A stretch of 64,000 nucleotides of DNA. Source: Bog-473 sp963809825 (GTDB lineage: Bacteria; Actinomycetota; Acidimicrobiia; Acidimicrobiales; RAAP-2). The notes below the pieces were generated by a model. It saw only the letters and a list, made by a program, of their open reading frames with translations, did not search any database and was not told the origin of the DNA. Below are positions 26,264-34,805 of this stretch, in pieces. The DNA is taken from assembly GCA_963809825.1 (NCBI GenBank), contig CAWELJ010000009.1, positions 62,001 to 126,000 on the forward strand. Reading direction: 5' to 3'. Position numbers and translations under genes: made by a program. Positions within the stretch are counted from its first letter, which is position 1. Every line of letters begins with the position of its first letter.

Positions 26264-26395
26264 GACGTTGCAAGACGTCGTCGACCGAGACCTTCCAGCC
26301 GCACATTGAAACCGGCACGTCCCGTCTCCGAGTTGGGGTGATTGGTCCGGGTTGCTAGAACAACCCAGACCGCCCGTCGCTCCGATCCGGGACGG
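26264..26395 (+). ncRNA. Candidate IS110 bridge RNA region
   Basis: In IS110-group elements the non-coding RNA that guides recombination is encoded just before the transposase (established for IS621). The 278 bases before this transposase hold no gene but three stems: GACGT/ACGTC (26264-26279), GGTCCGGGTT/AACCCAGACC with one mismatch and an 8-base loop (26344-26371), and CCGTC/GACGG (26374-26395). This is a structural guess; ends are not fixed. Confidence 0.4.
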
Positions 26396-26428
26396 CCGTG
26401 CCATCCCTCAACACCTAAAAGAGAAGGG

Positions 26429-27480
26429 ATGACCATGACCATCGTAGAAGCTGCGCGTGGGATCACCGGTGGTGTCGACACACACCGCGACGTCCATGTG
26501 GCGGCGGCCTTGGACCCGCTGGGCGGATTGCTTGGTTCGGAGAGCTTCTGCACCGACTCGGCCGGCTACAAGGCGCTGCTGACCTGGCTCGAGTCCTTCG
26601 GAGAAGTGACCAAGATCGGCGTCGAGGGCACCGGTTCGTATGGGTCGGGCCTGGCTCGCCACCTGCGTCGAGTGGGCGTCGAGGTCATCGAGGTCGACCG
26701 GCCGGATCGCCAGAAGCGGCGGCGGACCGGCAAATCCGACCCGCTCGACGCAATCGAAGCCGCCCGGGCCGCCCTGAGTGGCCGGGCCACGGGCAAGCCC
26801 AAGTCGCGCGACGGTGCCGTCGAGGCCATCCGGGTCCTCGTCGTGGCCAAGCGCTCGGCCCGCCAGGCCAAGGTCAAGGCCCTCGTCCAGATGCGCCACC
26901 TCGGCTACAGCGCACCTGAACAGCTCCGTTGTCGATTGAAGGGCCTCTCGGTGCCCGCGCTGGTCGCCGAAGGAAAGGGTCTTCGCCCGAGTCGTTCTCC
27001 CGACACGGTGACGGCGGCCACCAAGGCATCGCTGTCCTCGCTGGCGCATCGCATCGAGCGCACTCGGTGCTGAACTCGCCGAGCTCGACGCGAAGATCGA
27101 AGCGCTCCTCATCGCCACCGTACCCAGACCTGCTCGAGCTCTTCGGCGTCGGACCCGACACTGCAGCGGCCCTCGTCATGACCGCCGGCGACAACCCCGA
27201 GCGCCTCCATTCCGAGGCGGCCTGGGCCCACCTCTGCGGTGTGTCGCCCATCCCCAAAGGGTCGGGGAAGAACAGCGGCCGGGTCAAGGCGCACGACGGC
27301 GGAGATCGTCAGGCCAACAGCGCGCTGTGGCGCATCGTCATGGTGCGCATCGCCCATGACCCCGAGACGCAGCTCTACTACGAACGCCGCCTCAAGGAAG
27401 GTAAGACCAGTCACGAGGTCATCCGCATCTTGAAGCGCTACGTCGCCCGCGAGGTCTACCGCTACCTTCCTCGCCGCTAG
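26429..27480 (+). pseudogene. IS110-family transposase, frameshifted
   Basis: ATG 26429 opens the N-terminal DEDD domain: ITGGVDTHRDVHVAAALD (first Asp), KIGVEGTGSYGSGLAR (Glu), TGKSDPLDAIEAARAAL (Asp pair). The frame ends at 27073; homology continues as ELAELDAKIEALLIATV in a second frame and then PDLLELFGVGPDTAAALVM in a third, to the stop at 27480 (Transposase_20 domain with SGKNSGRVKAHDGGDRQANS). Two indels, near 27060 and 27118, therefore break it. Size matches a normal 350-400-residue enzyme. Confidence 0.87.
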
Positions 27481-27769
27481 CTCCCCGGGCTGTGGGTCTG
27501 GCTATCCCCACTTCTGTCGTCCCTCGGGGCTGACTTTCCAGCGATTCGCCGACCCTCAGCTCGGGCCACCATCTCGAAAACGCGTGACTCAATAAGAGCC
27601 TGTCCTCGACTCGTGTGACTCATCAATGTTCTGTCCGCTGTTTTCACTCCCGAGCCCAGAAAGAGGGGTTGACAAGTGATAGGAGCTTCGCCGGAAGGGG
27701 GCAGCGTCAACCGATGGCGTTTGGCATCCGGTGACACTTCTTGGCGATTGAGACAGACTGTCCGCCAAC

Positions 27770-29101
27770 ATGGAACGTCCCGAGACCCGCTACGTCGCCG
27801 TGGGCGACGCTGATGTCGCCTATCAGATCGTTGGTGACGGCCCGATTGACCTTCTGTACTGCTACGGCCTCGGAAGTCATGTCGACATGTTTTGGGAGCA
27901 CCCAGCTGGTGCCGAGACGCTCGAGCGGCTGGCGTCTTTCAGCCGTCTGATTTTCTTTGATCGTCGCGGCGCTGGGGCCTCCGACCGATTCCAGGGGGAT
28001 GTTATTCCCACCTGGGAGGACTGGACCGAGGACATGGTCGCCGTGCTGGATGCCGCGAGTTCGGAGTCGGCCGCCATCCTGGGGGTGTCCGACGGAGGCG
28101 GGATAGCAACAGTCTTTGCCGCCATGCATCCCGAGAGGGTGTGGGCCCTCGTCCTGCTCAACACGGCAGCCCGCTTCATGGCGGCCGATGACTTTCCGAT
28201 CGGGGTCTCTCCGGAGTCCGTCGAGGCCCTCGTCGAGATGATGGCCCACGCGTGGGGCACTCCCGAACTCGTGCAACTGACCTATCCCAGTATGGCCAAC
28301 GACGCCGACGCCGTGCAGTGGATGGTGCGATGCGCCCGCGCGTCTTCGACCCCGCGGAGCGCCGCCTCCCAACTCAGACAAATGTTGCGAAGTGATCGGC
28401 GTCAGGCGTTGCCGCTGATTACGGCACCGACCCTCGTTCTCCGCAGCAGAGATTACGTGCTTGCCCCGGTCGAAGTAGCTCGCTACGTGGCGGAGCACAT
28501 CCCCGGAGCTAGTTTTGTGGAGGTTCCTGGCGCCGACCACGGCCTCACGCCGTCGAACACGGCGATGCTCGACGAGATTGCCGCCTTTCTGACCGGGGAG
28601 CACCTCGTCGTGGAGGCCGACCGGATCCTCACCACCGTTCTCTTCACAGACATCGTCGGCTCGACCGCACAAGCCGCGTCCTTGGGCGACCAGCGGTGGC
28701 GGGCGCTCTTGGACATGCATGACCGCACCGTCCGCGATCAGCTCCGGCGATTTCGTGGGACCGAGATCAACACTACTGGGGACGGCTTCGTGGCCTCATT
28801 CGATGGACCTGCCCGAGCGATCCGTTGTGCTCAAGCCATCGTCGAGGCCACAAGCAAGCTCGGGATCGAACTTCGGATCGGATTGCACACGGGGGAATGC
28901 GAGGTCCGGGGCGAAGATCTCGGAGGATTGGCCGTCCATGTTGCTGCCCGCGTCGGAGCGCTGGCGGATCCCCGGGGGATCCTCGTTTCTGGCGTGGTCA
29001 CGGAACTCGTCGCGGGTTCCGGGATCGAGTTCACCGAGCGCGGGGAGCACGAACTAAGAGGTGTGCCGGGGTCCTGGAAACTGTTTGCCGTTCGGGCATA
29101 A
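27770..29101 (+). CDS. Alpha/beta hydrolase fused to class III nucleotidyl cyclase
   Basis: A 443-residue fusion. Residues 1-265 are an alpha/beta hydrolase with nucleophile elbow LGVSDGGGIATVF and late PGADHGLTP (Ser and His; acid likely in LRSRDYVLAP). Residues 285-440 are a class III adenylyl/guanylyl cyclase: TTVLFTDIVGSTAQAA (metal Asp), TTGDGFVASFDGPARAI (second Asp), RIGLHTGECEVRGEDLGG. Such fusions are common in actinobacteria, the hydrolase perhaps sensing a ligand. It stands alone after 290 bases of gene-free DNA. Confidence 0.9.
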   Translation: MERPETRYVAVGDADVAYQIVGDGPIDLLYCYGLGSHVDMFWEHPAGAETLERLASFSRLIFFDRRGAGASDRFQGDVIPTWEDWTEDMVAVLDAASSESAAILGVSDGGGIATVFAAMHPERVWALVLLNTAARFMAADDFPIGVSPESVEALVEMMAHAWGTPELVQLTYPSMANDADAVQWMVRCARASSTPRSAASQLRQMLRSDRRQALPLITAPTLVLRSRDYVLAPVEVARYVAEHIPGASFVEVPGADHGLTPSNTAMLDEIAAFLTGEHLVVEADRILTTVLFTDIVGSTAQAASLGDQRWRALLDMHDRTVRDQLRRFRGTEINTTGDGFVASFDGPARAIRCAQAIVEATSKLGIELRIGLHTGECEVRGEDLGGLAVHVAARVGALADPRGILVSGVVTELVAGSGIEFTERGEHELRGVPGSWKLFAVRA

Positions 29102-29125
29102 CCGGACGCCAGGGCGGGAAGTCCG

Positions 29126-29156
29126 ACTGCCCCGGTACGCCTGAACGGTGGGCAGT
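29126..29156 (+). repeat. Island palindromic repeat (copy A)
   Basis: Perfect 7-bp arms ACTGCCC and GGGCAGT around a loop with TACGCC. It lies 25 bases after the cyclase stop, between convergent genes. Confidence 0.75.
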
Positions 29157-29283
29157 CCCGGCACATCAGAGGCAGTGATATCTCGATCCCTGGGGCATCC
29201 CAGAAGCGTCGATAGTGGCGCGCCTGACTCTGCCGGCCTAATGGAACACTTGGCCATCACCTCCGTCGCGTCGCGTGGGGCTC

Positions 29284-30153
29284 TCAGAGTCTGACCGGCA
29301 TCGACCGGTCGAGGTCGGTGGGCGCCGTCCGCGACAAGACGGTAACCCCCATGGCCATGACGCAGAAAGCCACTCCCGCGATTGTCTTCTGGGCCACGCT
29401 CACCGTGAACCGCTCGTCGAATATCCAGATGCTCAATACGATGGCGACGGCTGGGTCGACCACGACGATCAGCGGTTGGGACACACTCAACGGGCCGACC
29501 TGTAAGGCGGCCTGTTGGAGCACGGAACCGAGGACTGCGGAGGCGATCAACGCGTAGATGGGCCAGTGCGCCAGCATGCCCGCCAGGCCCGATGCTGCAA
29601 GCACGTTGGTGGTCGCCTTTATGAACGCGGCCATCAGGGCCCATGTGATGGAGGCCGCGGTGGCGTAGAGCGCGGCCCGACGCACGGGAGACCCCCAGCG
29701 CGCCATGACTGCCAACACGGCGACAACCCCGCCGAAGACGGCCAGCGCGGAAGCCCAATCGGCCGCGTCGGGTTGCAGGTGGCCGCCATGGGGCTCGGCG
29801 GTGGTCAGGAATACCGCCAGAGACGCACAGGTGATCAGCGCAGCGGTCCACGCCATCTTGGCGATGTGCTGGTGGACCCAGAACCGGCGCAGGACCAGGG
29901 CGAAGACCAATTCGGTGACGAGGAGGGTCTGGACGACCGAGAGCTGCCCGCTGTGGAGTGCGACCGCTTGGAAGGCAAATCCCCCTGCCGCTGCAGCCCA
30001 ACCGAGGAGCCAGAGGGGCTGGCGGATCAGGAAGGTGACGAGATCCCAGCCACGGTGCTTGTTTGACACACCCACACTTGCGGCGTGCTGGGTCATGAGG
30101 TGCACCGCGTTGGCCAAGGCCGCGGCCAGGGCGAAGGTGATAGTGACGGTCAC
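29284..30153 (-). CDS. DMT/EamA-like membrane transporter
   Basis: A 289-residue protein with about nine to ten hydrophobic helices (FALAAALANAVHLMTQHA, LWLLGWAAAAGGFAFQAVAL, WPIYALIASAVLGSVLQQAA, PLIVVVDPAVAIVLSIWIF). The two-fold repeat and the GPLSVSQPLIVV / PxxA pattern fit the drug/metabolite transporter superfamily. Substrate unknown. It starts at 30153 and reads away from the IS110 element. Confidence 0.82.
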   Translation of the reverse strand: MTVTITFALAAALANAVHLMTQHAASVGVSNKHRGWDLVTFLIRQPLWLLGWAAAAGGFAFQAVALHSGQLSVVQTLLVTELVFALVLRRFWVHQHIAKMAWTAALITCASLAVFLTTAEPHGGHLQPDAADWASALAVFGGVVAVLAVMARWGSPVRRAALYATAASITWALMAAFIKATTNVLAASGLAGMLAHWPIYALIASAVLGSVLQQAALQVGPLSVSQPLIVVVDPAVAIVLSIWIFDERFTVSVAQKTIAGVAFCVMAMGVTVLSRTAPTDLDRSMPVRL

Positions 30154-30380
30154 GTCACGACTTCCGATCGAGTTCTACGATTCGAACCCATTGGCGGATT
30201 CTGGACCTTGGAGGACTGCCGATCCAGCCATGGGGAAATGGTGTCGTCACGCTACGCAAGTCGGGACCGGCCGTCACGACAACGATGCCGCAGACCCGGA
30301 CCTGACCCCGTAGGCCGCGTCGGTGGGACATTTAGCGTTGGTTGCAGGCATCCACCGATTCGGCGGAAGCCCTTCGTAGG

Positions 30381-30485
30381 GTGCGTCGGGTCGGTTCTTC
30401 TGGCTTGACTGAAGTGTGGGACCGGAGCGGGCGAGAGTTCGACTCCATAACAGTGATCGTCGACCAGACGAGCCTCCCGACGCAC
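30381..30485 (+). ncRNA. Candidate IS110 bridge RNA bounded by a perfect 10-bp stem
   Basis: GTGCGTCGGG at 30381-30390 is exactly complementary to CCCGACGCAC at 30476-30485. The enclosed 85 bases hold smaller stems (CTTC/GAAG; GAGT-TCG-ACTC). The element sits 145 bases before an intact IS110 transposase, in the position of the bridge RNA of IS110-group elements. Identity is inferred from position and structure only. Confidence 0.5.
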
Positions 30486-30629
30486 GTGCATCCCTGTTCT
30501 GGAACTCGGCGGCCGATCATGAAGTCGGACCCCTGCTTCTCGAATGTCCGGATGGTCACACCCCTGCGGAACGTGCACAGTCGACGACGGAGAGCCGGCT
30601 GATCAGCCATCCAACGAAAGGACCATGCC

Positions 30630-32033
30630 ATGGAGGAAGTGAGGTTGGGCATCGACGTCGCCTGTCGGGCCGACCACCAGGCCAGCCTGGCCGACGAGCG
30701 AGGCGAGTTCATCTGGTCGTCGTGGAAGTTCCGCACGACGACCACTGACCTCGAGCGCCTGTGGACGAAGATCCCAGACGGTGCCTCGGTGACCGTGATT
30801 CTCGAGCCCACCCGCAACGCCTGGGTGCCGCTTTCGGCCTGGCTCCAAGCACGCGGCGCCACGGTGATCTTGGTGCCACCAGAGCAGTCGGCCGACCTGC
30901 GGGACTACTACAACAAGCACACCAAGACCGACCGATTGGATTCTCGGGTGCTGGCTCGTTTGCCGCTGCTACACCCCGAAGGCCTCCGCGGCATCGACGA
31001 CCTCGGTCCGGCGGGGTCACTCCGTCGTGCTGTGCGTCATCGGGCCAGCATGGTCAAGCGCCGCAGTTCCGCCTGCCTGCGTCTCGATGCACTGGTCGAA
31101 CTGCTCGGTCCGGGCTGGGCCGATTCCCTCGGGTCGGCCAGCGCCTCGAAAACCTCCCTAGTCGTCTTGGAGAAATACGCCGATCCACGGGCGCTTAAGC
31201 GTCTCGGGCGCGCCCGGCTCAGCGCGTTGTTGATCCGCTCGAGTTCGGGACTCTGGCGCGAGGACAAGGCCGACGAGCTGTTGGCCATGGCGGACGAGAC
31301 TCTAGCCCTGTGGTCTGGCGGAGGGATCGACTTCGGCGAGCTGGCCCACGACATCTCCTCAGAAGTCAGACTGCTGCGCCAACTCGACGGCGAGATCGCG
31401 ACGGCCGACAAGCGGATCGCCGTTCTCTATGACGAGGCCGACCCCAAGGGCATCGTCGCTTCGGCCCCGGGACTCGGGCCCGTCCTCTCGGCGGCCATCT
31501 TGGGGAACGCGGGCGACTTCAACCGCTTCGCCAACCTGGCCGGCGTGCGCTCCTTCACCGGCCTTGTGCCCAAGGTCGACCAGTCCGGGCTGTTGGCCGG
31601 ACACAAGGGCATCACCAAGGCGGGTGATGCCGGGTTGCGCCAGGCCCTCTACATGGCAGCCGAGCATGCCCGCCGCGTCGACCCGACGCTCGCCCAGCGC
31701 TATCACCGGCTCGTCATGGTCGAAGGCAAGCATCACAACTCAGCCATCTGCTCGGTCGCGGCCGTCCTCATCACCCGGATCGCCGCCTGCTGGCGCAAGG
31801 GAGAGCTCTATCAACTCCGAGATGAAGACGGAGCCATCACCGAGACCGAGGGCAGGGCAGCGTGTGCGGACCGCTTCAAGATCGACCCTAAAGTCCGGGC
31901 CTCCCGTCGCCGCATTACCCAAGCCAAAGTCCTCAAGAACAGGGTGGCGGGTCGAGGCAAAAAGGAGTCGGCCCGAAAGGTCGCTCCGGCCACCGACCCG
32001 CCGGGAGAAGAAGCTACCGAAAATGTGGCCTGA
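30630..32033 (+). CDS. IS110-family transposase, intact
   Basis: A 467-residue DEDD recombinase. RLGIDVACRADHQASLADE (Asp), VTVILEPTRNAWVPLSAW (Glu) and KHTKTDRLDSRVLARLP (Asp pair) form the RuvC-like domain; ASAPGLGPVLSAAILGNAG and FTGLVPKVDQSGLLAGHKG the Transposase_20 domain with the catalytic Ser region. The C-terminal tail is long and basic. ATG 30630 follows AAAGGA. It shares no close identity with the 26.4-kb copy. Confidence 0.93.
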   Translation: MEEVRLGIDVACRADHQASLADERGEFIWSSWKFRTTTTDLERLWTKIPDGASVTVILEPTRNAWVPLSAWLQARGATVILVPPEQSADLRDYYNKHTKTDRLDSRVLARLPLLHPEGLRGIDDLGPAGSLRRAVRHRASMVKRRSSACLRLDALVELLGPGWADSLGSASASKTSLVVLEKYADPRALKRLGRARLSALLIRSSSGLWREDKADELLAMADETLALWSGGGIDFGELAHDISSEVRLLRQLDGEIATADKRIAVLYDEADPKGIVASAPGLGPVLSAAILGNAGDFNRFANLAGVRSFTGLVPKVDQSGLLAGHKGITKAGDAGLRQALYMAAEHARRVDPTLAQRYHRLVMVEGKHHNSAICSVAAVLITRIAACWRKGELYQLRDEDGAITETEGRAACADRFKIDPKVRASRRRITQAKVLKNRVAGRGKKESARKVAPATDPPGEEATENVA

Positions 32034-32225
32034 GGGGCTTGACCGCCGTTAGGAACTCACTTCGGCACCTAGGGGGCGCCGCCTCACTGTGTGCCCTCGC
32101 CCAAAGACCGAGTCCCCGTCCAACGGGATCAATCGCATAGTCCCGTACTTCATGAGATCGGTGCTCGCCTCGTTGCGATCCAAAGATGAACTACCGTCAC
32201 TGCTGACCATAGAGGGAGGACACCA

Positions 32226-32492
32226 ATGCCGACCATAATCGGGCACCACGACATCTCGAAGGGCAAGGACCACTGGCTGAGCTCGCCGAAGCGCGAAGAG
32301 CTGTTCGGCCCGCTCGGCGTCACCAACATCCGGACGTTCGTGAGCCCCGACGACCCGACGAAGGTGGCGGTCCTCATGGACGTTCCTGACATGGACGCAT
32401 TCGCTTCCGCCATGCAGTCAGAAGCGGCCGCGGAAGCCATGCAGCACGATGGGGTTCTGCCCGAGACGATGGTGATCCTCATCGAGGGATAG
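32226..32492 (+). CDS. Small protein of unknown function
   Basis: An 88-residue protein with a strong GAGGGAGG site before ATG 32226. IRTFVSPDDPTKVAVLMDVP and DMDAFASAMQSEAAAEAM suggest a small ferredoxin-like alpha/beta fold. No catalytic motif is recognised. A 7-bp hairpin follows 17 bases after its stop. Confidence 0.65.
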   Translation: MPTIIGHHDISKGKDHWLSSPKREELFGPLGVTNIRTFVSPDDPTKVAVLMDVPDMDAFASAMQSEAAAEAMQHDGVLPETMVILIEG

Positions 32493-32509
32493 ACGAGCGC
32501 TCCGAGCAC

Positions 32510-32526
32510 CCGGCACTTGGTGCCGG
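32510..32526 (+). terminator. Stem-loop CCGGCAC-TTG-GTGCCGG
   Basis: A perfect 7-bp hairpin with a 3-base loop, just after the 32226 gene. No T-run follows, so its action as an intrinsic terminator is uncertain. Confidence 0.5.
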
Positions 32527-32568
32527 ATCAAGATTGGTGCATAGGCATGCCCTTTTGTAACAACCGGG

Positions 32569-32596
32569 TGCCCCAGTGCGCCGGGACGGTGGGGCA
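32569..32596 (+). repeat. Island palindromic repeat (copy B, best example)
   Basis: Arms TGCCCCA and TGGGGCA are exact reverse complements around GTGCGCCGGGACGG. I use this copy as the type sequence of the family. Confidence 0.8.
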
Positions 32597-32689
32597 GTTC
32601 GGCACCGGGGTCATGGAACGTTCAAGCGGACACCAACAGTTCCTGCTGTGCGTCATTCAAGGACTTCCCAGGTGCCATGATGACAAGCG

Positions 32690-32947
32690 GTGACGACCGC
32701 TCTAGGTGTCGCGGACTGGATGGTGGCCAGGGTCGAGGTACAGGGATTCCTGTACCAGTCGACGGCCGTGAAGGACATTGCCGAGCGCTTCGGTGAGGAG
32801 TTCACATACAGGAACGAAGAGGGCAGTCTCGCCATCGCCAAACCCGTACTGGAAGCCTTTTACGAGCACTTGGGAGACGCCGTCCATTGGGACCATGGGA
32901 CCCAGGCTTGGCGTCTTGGACCGAAGATTGGTCATTCTTCCGGATAG
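32690..32947 (+). CDS. Small conserved protein (DUF6953-like)
   Basis: An 85-residue protein from GTG 32690. VADWMVARVEVQGFLYQSTA, RFGEEFTYRNEEGSLAIAKP and DAVHWDHGTQAWRL match, from memory, a short uncharacterised family (DUF6953) that looks like a winged-helix. Function unknown. The start has only a weak ribosome site. Confidence 0.65.
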   Translation: MTTALGVADWMVARVEVQGFLYQSTAVKDIAERFGEEFTYRNEEGSLAIAKPVLEAFYEHLGDAVHWDHGTQAWRLGPKIGHSSG

Positions 32948-32991
32948 GTTTCGAACTGTTCAGCGGAGGCGAATGGCGGCAGCCGACTGAC

Positions 32992-33018
32992 TATCCCCAT
33001 ACGTCGGGTAGGTGGGTC
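32992..33018 (+). repeat. Island palindromic repeat (copy Y)
   Basis: TATCCCCATACG ... TCGGGTAGGTGGGTCA; the CCCCAT...GTGGG arms are only partly paired. It lies 45 bases after the 85-residue gene. Confidence 0.45.
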
Positions 33019-33375
33019 ACCTCCCGTGCCTGATGGCTCTTCGAGGTCGGCGCACAACAAGCCCGGGTAGTCTCGGGGTTCATGAGCCCGGTCGATGGCG
33101 AACCCAGTCAGGAGCACGAGAGTCAGGCTGAGGGTCCCGACCGCGCAGCCCAACCGCCAACACGCCTCCGAGGGGCGGCAGCGGGAATGGCGGAAGCGCA
33201 AGCCTGGAAGGGACAGCAGATCGCAAAAGGCTGGCGCAAGTTCGTGGACGCGCTACGCAGGCCGAGGCCTCCATCACACTGACCCCTATCGCCTGCTCGG
33301 TGCGCGGCTTCCCGCCGAGCCGGGCTGCCGAATCGATGGTGACCAACCATCAGCAGTCCGACTCTCGGGTGGGAC
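33019..33375. other. Gene-free stretch
   Basis: Short open frames exist here on both strands (for example a 66-residue one from 33082), but none has a convincing ribosome site, domain or codon pattern. I see no supported gene. The right part merges into the tRNA-like segment. Confidence 0.5.
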
Positions 33376-33443
33376 GCCCCGGCCGAGAATCGAACCCGGT
33401 GCACTCGTTTAGTCGGAACGAGGCAGTCGTCCAGACCCAGGGC
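33376..33443 (-). other. tRNA-like remnant
   Basis: On the minus strand the segment has a 7-bp acceptor (GCCCTGG with CCGGGGC, one G-U), an anticodon-like stem CTCGT/ACGAG and a good T-arm CCGGG-TTCGATT-CTCGG. It is only 68 bases long, lacks a normal D-arm and lacks U33 in the anticodon loop, so it is unlikely to be a working tRNA. Its middle is copied in a direct repeat 86 bases away. Confidence 0.4.
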
Positions 33444-33514
33444 GCAGTAGAGAACGGTCGCTCGAGGCCGAGACAGCTCGGATTAGCATTGGGGATAGTC
33501 GGAACGAGGCAGTC
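33410..33514 (+). repeat. 19-bp direct repeat, two copies
   Basis: TAGTCGGAACGAGGCAGTC occurs exactly at 33410-33428 and 33496-33514. The first copy lies in the anticodon arm of the tRNA-like segment, as an attachment core would. Confidence 0.85.
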
Positions 33515-33517
33515 AGC

Positions 33518-33543
33518 GAGAAGGGGCCTTCGGGCCCCTTCTC
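33518..33543. terminator. Strong 11-bp hairpin with TTCG loop
   Basis: GAGAAGGGGCC, TTCG, GGCCCCTTCTC: a perfect 11-bp stem with a UUCG-type tetraloop immediately after the second direct repeat. It looks like a terminator that once followed a gene now lost. Confidence 0.75.
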
Positions 33544-33583
33544 CGCGCCGGTTGAACCGACAGCATCCTGAGACCGGGTCGGG

Positions 33584-33610
33584 TGTCCCGCTTCGCCGGG
33601 AAAGGGCCGG
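33584..33610 (+). repeat. Island palindromic repeat (copy X)
   Basis: TGTCCCGCTTCGCCGGGAAA followed by GGG; it ends three bases before the PPOX gene stop. Confidence 0.5.
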
Positions 33611-33612
33611 GG

Positions 33613-34137
33613 TTAGAACTTGAAGCGAGTCAGCCCCCCGACGTCGGTGCCCAGCGTCACGATCACAGAATCTGGCTTGATGCGATAGACATTCCACGGG
33701 GGTGCTCCCTGCGACGGCGCGTTGAATGGGGCGGTAATACCTGTCCGGGTCTCATCGAGTGCGGCGGGCCACCCCTGGTCCGCCCAAGCCTGGGCAAGGC
33801 GCGCGAGTGTGGCCGGGTCGGTCTCCCGCTCTGCCGCACCTTCGGCGACGACGTCGGCATCGAGGATCGAGACCGCGATCGAACAGCGCGGGTCGCGGGC
33901 GACGTTGCGTGCCTTCCGAGTACCCGATCCGGTCTGGAACCAGAAGCTTCCGTCGAGCCAGAGCGCACCGACCGCAGTCACGTGGGGGCTCCCGTCCCCG
34001 TTGAGCGTCGAAAGCCACGTCGTGCGAGCGTTGTGGGCGTCTGGTGCCGGCGGCGATCCGGCATCGAGCTTTTCGAGGACGTTCTCCCAGTTAACCGGGG
34101 GTAGCCCATCCGTCGCCCCCAAGTTGACGATCTCCAT
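33613..34137 (-). CDS. Pyridoxamine 5'-phosphate oxidase-fold (PPOX) protein
   Basis: A 174-residue FMN/F420-binding split-barrel protein. ATG 34137 is preceded by AAGGGAGA. TTWLSTLNGDGSPHVTAVGA, LWLDGSFWFQTGSGTRKARN and DPRCSIAVSI are the PPOX strand signatures. Such proteins oxidise pyridoxamine phosphate or reduce F420-linked substrates; this branch is mostly uncharacterised. It is monocistronic. Confidence 0.85.
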   Translation of the reverse strand: MEIVNLGATDGLPPVNWENVLEKLDAGSPPAPDAHNARTTWLSTLNGDGSPHVTAVGALWLDGSFWFQTGSGTRKARNVARDPRCSIAVSILDADVVAEGAAERETDPATLARLAQAWADQGWPAALDETRTGITAPFNAPSQGAPPWNVYRIKPDSVIVTLGTDVGGLTRFKF

Positions 34138-34248
34138 CACGTCTCCCTTGGTAATCCTGCGATCCTGCACAGCATCTTGTCCTCCATTAGAGCTGCTCCG
34201 TAGTCGATGGAGGGTCGCTTCATGGAAATCGTAAGGCAAGCCCCCAAG

Positions 34249-34276
34249 GGTGACCCAGTACGGCGGGTGTGGGTGC
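34249..34276 (+). repeat. Island palindromic repeat (copy U)
   Basis: ACCCA (34253-34257) and TGGGT (34270-34274) pair across GTACGGCGGGTG. It lies upstream of the PPOX gene. Confidence 0.45.
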
Positions 34277-34417
34277 TTTTGGCGCGCAATCAGATTGGGT
34301 GAGTTCCACTGCAGCTCTTTACTCCCGCCTTACCCCCCAACCGTACAGTTCCTGAATATTCGATTGACCTCGTAGGAGACCTCCGCATGGACCGACGAGA
34401 ACGGAGGGGAGCTAGAG

Positions 34418-34543
34418 ATGAATAGACAGAAACTGCATTGGAAGGAGATGTCTCTTTTGCTCCTCATTCTCATTGCCGCAATGGTCGTCCTCGTCGCAGT
34501 GCAATTGGTCTTTCATCTTGACCTGTCCGGCGGTGGCGGCTGA
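34418..34543 (+). CDS. 41-residue single-pass membrane protein
   Basis: ATG 34418 follows a strong GGAGGGG site (34402). The product starts MNRQKLHWKEMS, has one membrane helix of about 21 residues (LLLLILIAAMVVLVAVQLVF) and ends HLDLSGGGG. The site, charge pattern (basic inside) and clean stop at 34543 support a real small membrane protein. Function unknown; it could be a small regulator or toxin-like peptide. The following 260 bases hold no supported gene. Confidence 0.65.
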   Translation: MNRQKLHWKEMSLLLLILIAAMVVLVAVQLVFHLDLSGGGG

Positions 34544-34805
34544 CTCTGGGGGTGTCTCAGTTCGCCGGCTCTGTGCGCCATGGTTTTTCTGGCTTCTGCA
34601 TGAGGTGGTGGACCGCAGCGCCAACTCCATCGCCCTGTCGGGGCTCATGTTTCCTGGTGAAGAGAGCAGGCCGGGGTCATCATTGGTGACTCCTGAGGGC
34701 TACGAACAGGTGCCTTACTTCGCATATCGGTGGCCCTCATGATCCATAGCTAAGTGCCGTTGTCGAACCGCCCCGTCCGCGGTTCGAGGTGCCATATTCC
34801 GGGGG

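Noticed and set aside
33082..33282. A 66-codon plus-strand frame
   Set aside because: No ribosome site, low-complexity composition and overlap with competing frames; not enough to call a gene.
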